Shown here piece by piece: positions 5,609-11,461 of a DNA stretch of 20,895 bases. Within the stretch, counting starts at the first letter, position 1. Each line of letters begins with the position of its first letter. This DNA comes from JAICND01 sp035281425 (GTDB lineage Bacteria; Actinomycetota; Acidimicrobiia; Spongiisociales; ZC4RG35): NCBI GenBank assembly GCA_035281425.1, contig DATEDX010000055.1, forward strand, positions 1 to 20,895, given 5' to 3'. The notes beneath the pieces are model-generated. The model made no database searches. It saw only the letters and a program-made list of their open reading frames with translations, and was not told the DNA's origin. Both the position numbers and the translations under genes were made by a program.

Positions 5609-7618
5609 GTGGCGAAGATACGTATCTACGAATTGGCCCGCGAGCTGGGGCTGGAGTCGAAAGACGTCCTCGACCGGGCCCACGCCCTGGGAGTGGAGGC
5701 CAAGACTGCCTCCTCGAGTCTGGAGGAGAGCGACGCCGACCTGGTTCGGTTGGCCGTCAGTGAAGAAAACGCCCCTACCGAGGTCACCGAGCCTGCCCCG
5801 CCCGAAACCGAAACCGAACCGGAGCCGGCACTCGCCCCCGAGCCCGCCCCCATCCCCGAGGTGCGAGTGGTGAGCTTGCCGGCCGGGGCCACCGTGACCG
5901 AGTTCGCCGAGGCGATCGGGGAGAGCCCGGCGGCGGTCGTCAAAGCCCTGCTCTTGCGAGGGGCGGCGGTGGGCGCCGGTCAGCCCATGCCCGAGCAGCA
6001 TCTGGAGCCGGTGGCGGAGTCCTTCGGGGTAATCGTCGAAGTAGAAGAACCACCCGCCCCCTCCCCGGTCCGGCCCCGGCGCCAGTTCGACGACCCCGCC
6101 GACCAGCTGCAGAGCCGCCCACCGGTGGTGACGGTGATGGGCCATGTCGACCACGGCAAGACCACTCTCCTCGACACCATCCGTCGGACCAAGGTGGTGG
6201 CGGGTGAGCAAGGAGGGATCACCCAGCACATCGGCGCCTATCAGGTTGAGGTGGGCGGGCGGCAGATCACCTTCATCGACACTCCCGGCCACGAGGCCTT
6301 CACCGCCCTTAGGGCTCGGGGGGCGGAGGTAACCGACATCGTGGTCTTGGTGGTGGCGGCCAACGATGGGGTGATGCCCCAGACCATCGAGGCGATCAGT
6401 CACGCCAAAGCCGCCGGGGTCAAAATGGTGGTGGCGATCAACAAGGTGGATCTTCCCGACGCCGATCCTTTCCGGGTGCGGACCATGCTCACCGAGTTCG
6501 AAGTCATCACCGAAGAGTTGGGGGGCGATGTTCCCGCCGTGGAGTTGTCGGCTCTCACCGGCCAAGGGGTTGACCAGTTGCTCGAACTCCTCGACCTCAT
6601 AGCCCAGCTGGAGGACTACCGCGCCAATCCCGAGGCCCCGGCCTCGGGGGTGGTGATCGAATCCCAACTCGATCCCGGAATGGGACCCACCGCCACGCTA
6701 ATCGTCCAGCGCGGCACCCTCCACCCCGGGGAAGCGGTGGTGGCAGGCGGCGTCGCCGGCCGGGTGCGGGCCATGATGGATCACACCGCCGCCCGCATGA
6801 AAGAGGCGGGGCCCTCCACCCCGGTGCTGGTAATGGGCTGGGGCGAAGTCCCCACTGCCGGTGACCAGTTCGAAGTTGCGGGTAGCGACCGGGAGGCGAG
6901 AACCCTGGCTGAGGTGCGGCTCGATAGCCAACGCGAGGCCTTGCTCAGCACCCCGGCCAACGCCCGGGAGCGGTTGGCCAACCTCCTCGAGCAACTGCGG
7001 GCCGACGAGGCCGAGCTGCGGGTCATCCTCAAAGCCGATGCCCACGGTTCCCTGGAGGCCTTGCGTGAGTCGCTGGGCAAGATCCAGCGGGAGGGAGGCC
7101 GGATCGAGATCATGCATGGGGCGGTGGGAGGCATCAATGAGAACGACGTCAAGCTGGCCGAAGTCACCGAGTCGGTGATTATTGGTTTCAATGTCCGGCC
7201 CGACGGCAAGACCCGGCGGCTGGCGGAAGAGAAAGCCATCGAGATTCGAACCTACGGCATCATCTATGAGCTGCTGGACGAGATCGAACAGATGCTGGTA
7301 GGGCGGCTTGCCCCGGAAGAACAAGAAGTCGTTCTGGGCACGGCCGAAATCCGTGCCACCTTCAGAGTGCCTCGGATCGGAACCGTGGCTGGCTGCTACG
7401 TCACCGAGGGTGAGATCGTCCGCAACTCCAAAGCCCGCCTACTCCGCGACGGAGTGGTGATCTTCGACGGGCAGATCGGATCGCTGCGGAGGTTCAAAGA
7501 CGACGTCCGTTCGGTAGCCGCTGGGTTCGAGTGCGGCATCGGGCTGGAAGGATTCAACGACGTCAAGGAAGGTGACGTGATCGAGGCCTACCAGATCCGG
7601 GAGATCGCCCGCTCCTGA
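5609..7618 (+). CDS. infB: Translation initiation factor IF-2
   Basis: IF-2 is the GTPase that brings fMet-tRNA to the 30S subunit and promotes subunit joining. The product has 669 residues. It begins with one IF2_N module (MAKIRIYELARELG to about 50), followed by a short Pro/Glu-rich linker (about 52-84) and a second IF2_N-like module (about 86-148). The G domain then shows G1 GHVDHGKT (178-185), G2 GGIT (202-205), G3 DTPGH (224-228), G4 NKVD (278-281) and G5 SAL (313-315). Domains II and III and the C-terminal fMet-tRNA-binding domain follow. At 669 residues it is short for an actinobacterium, where long disordered N-terminal regions often push the protein above 900. The start GTG abuts the nusA stop, and the TGA overlaps the next ATG by one base. 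Confidence 0.97.
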   Translation: MAKIRIYELARELGLESKDVLDRAHALGVEAKTASSSLEESDADLVRLAVSEENAPTEVTEPAPPETETEPEPALAPEPAPIPEVRVVSLPAGATVTEFAEAIGESPAAVVKALLLRGAAVGAGQPMPEQHLEPVAESFGVIVEVEEPPAPSPVRPRRQFDDPADQLQSRPPVVTVMGHVDHGKTTLLDTIRRTKVVAGEQGGITQHIGAYQVEVGGRQITFIDTPGHEAFTALRARGAEVTDIVVLVVAANDGVMPQTIEAISHAKAAGVKMVVAINKVDLPDADPFRVRTMLTEFEVITEELGGDVPAVELSALTGQGVDQLLELLDLIAQLEDYRANPEAPASGVVIESQLDPGMGPTATLIVQRGTLHPGEAVVAGGVAGRVRAMMDHTAARMKEAGPSTPVLVMGWGEVPTAGDQFEVAGSDREARTLAEVRLDSQREALLSTPANARERLANLLEQLRADEAELRVILKADAHGSLEALRESLGKIQREGGRIEIMHGAVGGINENDVKLAEVTESVIIGFNVRPDGKTRRLAEEKAIEIRTYGIIYELLDEIEQMLVGRLAPEEQEVVLGTAEIRATFRVPRIGTVAGCYVTEGEIVRNSKARLLRDGVVIFDGQIGSLRRFKDDVRSVAAGFECGIGLEGFNDVKEGDVIEAYQIREIARS

Positions 7619-7911
7619 TGCGAGCCGCGGCGCTCCGCTTCGAACTCCACATCCCCCATGCCCAATCCCTCAAGGAGAAGCGGGCATCGCTCCGTCCGGT
7701 GTTGGAAGGCCTGCGCAGGCTGGTGTCGGCCAGCGTGGCCGAAGTCGATCATCATGATGCCTGGCAGAGAGCGGCCATCGGAGTGGCCCTGGTCGCCCCC
7801 GACGCTCGCCATCTCGACGAATTGATGACCAAAGTCAAACGCTACCTTGCCGAACAACTCGAGGTGGAGACAGTGGCGATGGTGGTCCATCACATGGAGG
7901 AGGCGCCGTGA
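7618..7911 (+). CDS. DUF503 family protein (YlxP-like)
   Basis: This is a 97-residue member of the DUF503/YlxP family, which is conserved beside infB and rbfA in many Gram-positive bacteria. Its molecular function is not established; the neighbourhood suggests a role in ribosome assembly or translation. The family signature is clear: LRFELHIPHAQSLKEKR near the N-terminus, then SVAEVDHHDAWQRAAIGVALVAPD in the middle, and a C-terminal helix with MTKVKRYLAEQ. The length is typical. The ATG overlaps the last base of the infB stop, and the TGA overlaps the rbfA GTG by four bases, so it is certainly part of the operon. The family assignment is firm; the function is not known. Confidence 0.9.
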   Translation: MRAAALRFELHIPHAQSLKEKRASLRPVLEGLRRLVSASVAEVDHHDAWQRAAIGVALVAPDARHLDELMTKVKRYLAEQLEVETVAMVVHHMEEAP

Positions 7912-8273
7912 GCAAACCCAACTATCCACGGTCGGCCCGAGTCAACGCCATCGTCCAGGAGGTGGTAGCGGAAGAACTCGAGAAACTCACCGATCCCCGG
8001 CTTGAGTTGGTGACCGTGACCGGCGTGGAAGTGGCGCCTGATCTGCGCCGCGCCACCATCTTCATATCGGCTTTGGCCCTGGAGGATCTGGAGGAGGCCC
8101 TGGCCGGTCTGCGAGCTGCCGCCCCCCGGCTGCGGCACGCCATCGGCCGCCAGGTGCGGATCAAATACACCCCCGAACTCGACTTCGCTCCCGACTCCGG
8201 GGTGGTCCAGGGGGAGCGAATCGATGCTCTCCTGCGGGAGATCAGCGACGAGGATCGACCCGCCGATGATTGA
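7908..8273 (+). CDS. rbfA: 30S ribosome-binding factor RbfA
   Basis: RbfA is a small KH-fold protein that binds the 30S subunit near 16S helices 1, 28 and 45, is needed for late 16S processing, and supports growth in the cold. The 121-residue product shows the family N-terminus RSARVNAIVQEVVAEELEKLTDPRLELVTVTGVEVAPDLRRA. The KH-type core includes ATIFISAL and LRHAIGRQVRIKYTPELDFAPDSG, ending in the usual R-I-D-x-LL-x-E-I helix. A GGAGG at 7898-7902, five bases before the GTG, is a good ribosome-binding site embedded in the previous gene. The start overlaps the DUF503 stop by four bases, and the end overlaps the next gene by eight. Its position between infB and truB is the classical arrangement. 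Confidence 0.96.
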   Translation: MSKPNYPRSARVNAIVQEVVAEELEKLTDPRLELVTVTGVEVAPDLRRATIFISALALEDLEEALAGLRAAAPRLRHAIGRQVRIKYTPELDFAPDSGVVQGERIDALLREISDEDRPADD

Positions 8274-9249
8274 GTTCGATGACCTCGACCGGGCGGTGGC
8301 GGCACTCCTCGCAGCAGAGGAAATCGTCCTCACCTGCCATGTCGGACCCGACGGTGACGCCATGGGGAGCATGCTGGCGGTGGCCCACGCTGCCCGCCTG
8401 GCGGGCAAGAAGGTTTACCCCAGTTTCGGTCCGCCCTACTCCGTCATCCCCGCCTTCCGCTTCCTCCCCGTTGACCTGCTGGTGGCACCCGAATCGGTTC
8501 CCGCCCACCCGCAGGTGGCGGTCAGCTTCGACGCCGCCAGCTTGACTCGTTTAGGCGCCATGGCCGGTCCCGCCTCCCGAGCAGAAGTGCTGATCGTGCT
8601 CGATCACCACCTGACGGGGGCGGGTCCCTTCGGACATCTCAACCTGATCGATCCCCACGCGGCAGCCACGGCCGAGATCGCCCACACCTTGATTACCGCC
8701 GCTGGGTGGCCGGTCGATGAGACCGTGGCCACCTGCCTCCTCACCGGTCTAGTGACCGACACCGGCCGCTTCCAATACTCCAACACCCGGCCTTCCACCC
8801 TCCGTTTAGCGGCCGAGTTGGTTGCCGCCGGGGCCCGGCCCGACATTATCGGCCAGCACATCTACGAGGAAACCCCTTTTGGCTACTTGCAGGTCGCCAG
8901 CCAGGTATTGGGCCGAGCCCACCTGGACCAGGAGCGAGAACTGGTATGGACGGTGCTCTATCAGTCCGACTTGAAGGAAGCGGGCATTGGCCTCGCCGAC
9001 ACCGACCCGCTGATCGACTTGGTGCGTCTTCCGGCCGAGAGCCAGGTGGCGCTCCTCCTCAAGGAGCAGGAAGACGGCTCCTACAAAGGAAGCCTTCGCT
9101 CCCGGGGCCTTCGAGACGTCGCTGCCATCGCCGCCGGGTTCGGGGGAGGAGGGCACCACAACGCCGCCGGGTTCTCCCATGCCGGGCCGGTGGAGTCGAT
9201 CGTCGAAATTATTGCCGGCGAGCTTTCGGCCCTCATCACCGGCCAATGA
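8266..9249 (+). CDS. nrnA: DHH/DHHA1 phosphoesterase, NrnA-like oligoribonuclease
   Basis: NrnA-type enzymes degrade 2-5 nucleotide RNA fragments (nanoRNAs) and often hydrolyse pAp to AMP, which suits an actinobacterium. The 327-residue product has the DHH-domain metal ligands H25-x-x-x-D29-x-D31 in CHVGPDGDAMGS, then D89 in SFDAAS, D113-H114-H115 (LDHH) and D165 in GLVTDTGRF. The C-terminal DHHA1 substrate-binding domain ends with the glycine-rich GFGGGGHHNAAGF (291-303). Length and both domains match NrnA; RecJ would be longer and carry an OB fold. I take the ATG at 8266, which gives IEFDDLDRAVAALL; the ATG at 8224 adds 14 residues that lie over rbfA coding sequence. It overlaps rbfA by eight bases and truB by four. 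Exact substrate preference cannot be read from sequence. Confidence 0.92.
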   Translation: MIEFDDLDRAVAALLAAEEIVLTCHVGPDGDAMGSMLAVAHAARLAGKKVYPSFGPPYSVIPAFRFLPVDLLVAPESVPAHPQVAVSFDAASLTRLGAMAGPASRAEVLIVLDHHLTGAGPFGHLNLIDPHAAATAEIAHTLITAAGWPVDETVATCLLTGLVTDTGRFQYSNTRPSTLRLAAELVAAGARPDIIGQHIYEETPFGYLQVASQVLGRAHLDQERELVWTVLYQSDLKEAGIGLADTDPLIDLVRLPAESQVALLLKEQEDGSYKGSLRSRGLRDVAAIAAGFGGGGHHNAAGFSHAGPVESIVEIIAGELSALITGQ

Positions 9250-10106
9250 ACCTGAGCGGCTTCCTGGTGGTGGACAAACCCGCCGGTCCCACCTCCCACG
9301 ACATGGTGGCGAAAGCCCGGCGGGCAATCGGAATCAAACGGATCGGCCACGCCGGAACCCTCGACCCCCCGGCCAGAGGCGTGCTGGTCCTCGCCTTGGG
9401 TCCGGCCACCAGGCTTATCCGCTACATCCAAGACATGGAGAAGGAATATCTGGCGGTCATCCGATTTGGGGTAGCCACCACCACCCTCGACGCCGCCGGA
9501 GAAGAAATTCGCCGTCAGCCGTTGCCAGTCAGCCGCTCCCAACTAGAGCAGGCTCTGCCGCCTTTCCAGGGGGAAATCGAACAGGTACCCCCAATGGTTT
9601 CTGCGCTCAAGATTGGAGGGCGGAGGCTCCACGAGCTGGCTCGAAAAGGCGAAGAAGTGGATCGGGAACCAAGACGGGTCCACATCTACCAGCTCGACCT
9701 GGAAGATTTCGAGGAAGGAGACTATCCCCGGGCCCGGCTACGAGTCCGGTGCGGCAAAGGCACTTACGTGCGCAGCCTGGCCGCCGATCTCGGCGCCAGC
9801 TTGGGAGGCGATGCTCACGTCGAGGAGCTAACCCGTACCCGGCTGGGGCCGTTTGCCATGACCGCAGCCATGCCCGATATGGGCTGGGATACATGGCAAG
9901 AACATCTGCTGCCACCCTCAGCAGCAGTGTCCGAGATGGAAAGAACGGCAGTGGGCGGGGAAGGGGCGACGGCGGTACGTCATGGTCGGCGAATACCTTC
10001 CCCAGGGGGGACCGGTCCGCTGGCAGTATTCGACGAGAAGGGCAACCTGGTGGCGGTGTATCGCCGCGAGGGAACCGAGGCGAAGGCCGAGGTGGTCTTG
10101 CCGTGA
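9246..10106 (+). CDS. truB: tRNA pseudouridine(55) synthase TruB
   Basis: TruB converts U55 in the T-loop of nearly all tRNAs to pseudouridine and also acts as a tRNA chaperone. The 286-residue product starts with GFLVVDKPAGPTSHDMV, the family N-terminus. The catalytic aspartate is D40 in GHAGTLDPPARGVLVLA (34-50). The motif is usually LDPxATG or similar; here R44 replaces the threonine. VSALKIGGRRLHELARKG (about 117-134) and RCGKGTYVRSLAADLG are the remaining conserved blocks of the catalytic domain. The last 50 residues form a weakly conserved PUA-like tail. The ATG at 9246 overlaps the nrnA stop (ATGA), and the TGA overlaps the ribF GTG by four bases. Identification is firm apart from the odd motif residue. 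Confidence 0.96.
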   Translation: MNLSGFLVVDKPAGPTSHDMVAKARRAIGIKRIGHAGTLDPPARGVLVLALGPATRLIRYIQDMEKEYLAVIRFGVATTTLDAAGEEIRRQPLPVSRSQLEQALPPFQGEIEQVPPMVSALKIGGRRLHELARKGEEVDREPRRVHIYQLDLEDFEEGDYPRARLRVRCGKGTYVRSLAADLGASLGGDAHVEELTRTRLGPFAMTAAMPDMGWDTWQEHLLPPSAAVSEMERTAVGGEGATAVRHGRRIPSPGGTGPLAVFDEKGNLVAVYRREGTEAKAEVVLP

Positions 10107-11029
10107 TCGTCCTCCAAGGCCATCCCCTGGAGTGGGAGGTGGTCGCCCCCACTGCGGTCACTGTGGGCGTTTTTGACGGTGTCCACATCGGCCATCGTCG
10201 AGTGATATCCGACTTGGTGGCGTCGGCCCGAGGGGAGTCGCTCCTTCCTACCGCGGTGACGTTTCATCCCCACCCCCTGACCTTCCTGGCCCCCGAGCGG
10301 GCCCCGTTGATGCTCACCTCACTCGAACAACGTGTTGAACAGTTCCAAGAGCTCGGGGTGGCGGTGTGTGGAGTCCTGCACTTTCCCGACATCCGTTACC
10401 TTTCGCCGGAGTCATTCGCGGTGGATGTCCTCGCCACCTCCCTGGGGGCGCGCAAGGTAGTGGTAGGTGCCGACTTCCGATTCGGGCGTGACCGGGGAGG
10501 TGACGCCGGAACCCTCACGGAATTGGGAGACGACCACGGCTTCACGGTCGAAGTAGTGGACATGTTCGGCCATCTCGAAGGCGTGGTCTCCTCCACTCGC
10601 ATCCGCAACCTGCTGCTGGAAGGGAAGGTGGAGGAAGCGGCCACCTTGCTGGCCCGGCCCTTTGAACTGGAGGGCAGGGTCGAAGCAGGGGACGGGCGGG
10701 GCCGTACGCTCGGGATACCAACCGCCAACCTCAACGTCGATCGGGGCCGTCTCATCCCCGGTAACGGGGTCTATGCCGGTCGGGCTCGCCTCGGCGAACG
10801 TGACCAACTGGCGGTCATCAACGTTGGGTCGCGGCCCACCTTCGCTGGGGAGGGGCGCCGGGTGGAAGCACACCTGCTCGACTTCCAAGGCGACTTGTAT
10901 GGCCAGTCGCTCCGGCTCACCTTCGAAGCTCACCTCCGGGTCGAGCAGAAGTTCGAGTCGGTGGAAGCGCTCCAGTTACAGATCGAAGCCGATATCAGCC
11001 TCGCCCGGCAGGTGCTGAGTCGCACATAG
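10103..11029 (+). CDS. ribF: Bifunctional riboflavin kinase / FAD synthetase
   Basis: RibF phosphorylates riboflavin to FMN and adenylylates FMN to FAD. The 308-residue length is typical. The N-terminal nucleotidyltransferase domain has GVFDGVHIGHRRVI (22-35), holding the HxGH-type ATP-binding motif, then TFHPHP (53-58) and the SSTRIRNLL block (163-171). The C-terminal riboflavin kinase domain starts near residue 184 and contains GDGRGRTLGIPTANLNV (196-212), where the PTAN motif binds metal and nucleotide. It continues with NGVYAGRA and ends with E281 in a conserved Arg/Glu-rich helix. The start is GTG, overlapping the truB TGA by four bases; the frame stays open upstream through truB, but residues there lack family similarity. 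ribF next to truB and rpsO is a common order. It is the last tightly coupled gene of the operon. Confidence 0.96.
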   Translation: MIVLQGHPLEWEVVAPTAVTVGVFDGVHIGHRRVISDLVASARGESLLPTAVTFHPHPLTFLAPERAPLMLTSLEQRVEQFQELGVAVCGVLHFPDIRYLSPESFAVDVLATSLGARKVVVGADFRFGRDRGGDAGTLTELGDDHGFTVEVVDMFGHLEGVVSSTRIRNLLLEGKVEEAATLLARPFELEGRVEAGDGRGRTLGIPTANLNVDRGRLIPGNGVYAGRARLGERDQLAVINVGSRPTFAGEGRRVEAHLLDFQGDLYGQSLRLTFEAHLRVEQKFESVEALQLQIEADISLARQVLSRT

Positions 11030-11041
11030 TTGCCGGGCTGC

Positions 11042-11047
11042 TACCAT
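11042..11047 (+). promoter_or_regulatory. Candidate -10 box for rpsO
   Basis: TGC-TACCAT, an extended-looking TAnnnT box, lies in the 55-base gap between ribF and rpsO. A start about seven bases downstream would give a leader of roughly 30 bases before the ATG at 11085. The box overlaps an in-frame ATG at 11046, which argues against that ATG as the rpsO start. No clear -35 is seen. Confidence 0.35.
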
Positions 11048-11084
11048 GGCGGGGTTCCCCATCGATCGCAGGTCTGACGCGTTC

Positions 11085-11342
11085 ATGAAAACCACCCAAG
11101 ATGTAGTCGCCGAATACGGCCACCACCAGACCGACACCGGTTCGCCGGAGGTCCAAGTGGCCCTGTTGACCGAACGCATCAATCATCTGACGGAGCATCT
11201 CCGCCAGCACAAAGGTGACCATCATGGCCGTCGCGGGCTGTTGATGATGGTTGGTCGCCGTCGACGGCTGCTGGACTACCTCCGCAGCCAAGACGTCGAG
11301 CGGTATCGCAAGCTCGTAGCTCAGCTCGGCTTGCGACGCTGA
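11085..11342 (+). CDS. rpsO: 30S ribosomal protein S15
   Basis: S15 is a primary 16S rRNA-binding protein that organises the central domain of the 30S subunit and forms bridge B4 with 23S rRNA. The product from the ATG at 11085 has 85 residues (E. coli 89). It shows the nearly invariant TGSPEVQVALLTERINHLTEHL, then HHGRRGLLMMVGRRRRLLDYL, and ends in YRKLVAQLGLRR. An upstream ATG at 11046 would add 13 residues unlike any S15 and overlaps a candidate -10 box. No strong ribosome-binding site is visible (GCAGG is the best). It lies between ribF and pnp. In other bacteria S15 represses its own translation, and rpsO and pnp are often co-transcribed. Confidence 0.96.
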   Translation: MKTTQDVVAEYGHHQTDTGSPEVQVALLTERINHLTEHLRQHKGDHHGRRGLLMMVGRRRRLLDYLRSQDVERYRKLVAQLGLRR

Positions 11343-11379
11343 GAACACGCCCCACCCCAAATCGGGGATAATTGAGCTC
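11343..11379 (+). other. Start of the rpsO-pnp spacer with a short inverted repeat
   Basis: CCCC (11355-11358) and GGGG (11364-11367) form a four-pair stem around AAATC, followed directly by GATAAT (11367-11372), which resembles a -10 box. The stem is too short to call a terminator. A weak internal promoter for pnp is possible. Both readings are tentative. Confidence 0.2.
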
Positions 11380-11441
11380 AGCCGGTTGCTAGTTGCGATC
11401 GCTGCCCAGAGGAAGCGATGACAACTGGTAACGGGCTGGCT
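11380..11441 (+). promoter_or_regulatory. Long imperfect hairpin in the pnp leader (candidate RNase III processing site)
   Basis: The 5' arm (11380-11403) and 3' arm (11414-11441) pair over about 24 bases with a few mismatches and a four-base bulge, around the loop GCCCAGAGGA. The longest uninterrupted helices are ATCGCT/AGCGAT next to the loop and AGTTG/CAACT further out, with AGCC/GGCT at the base. In E. coli and Streptomyces the rpsO-pnp spacer carries a stem-loop that RNase III cleaves, allowing PNPase to control its own message. The equivalent position here suggests the same control by inference. Confidence 0.55.
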
Positions 11442-11461
11442 CCGAACACAAGGAGCACCGA

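Noticed and set aside
5093..6667. Minus-strand open frame of 524 codons across nusA and infB
   Set aside because: It lies wholly opposite two well-identified genes, is rich in H, G, D and L as expected for antisense of GC-rich genes, and has no recognisable domain or ribosome-binding site.
11046..11084. Earlier ATG for rpsO
   Set aside because: It overlaps a TACCAT promoter-like box and adds 13 residues not found in S15 proteins.
11355..11367. Terminator between rpsO and pnp
   Set aside because: Only four G-C pairs with no T-run; insufficient to call a terminator.
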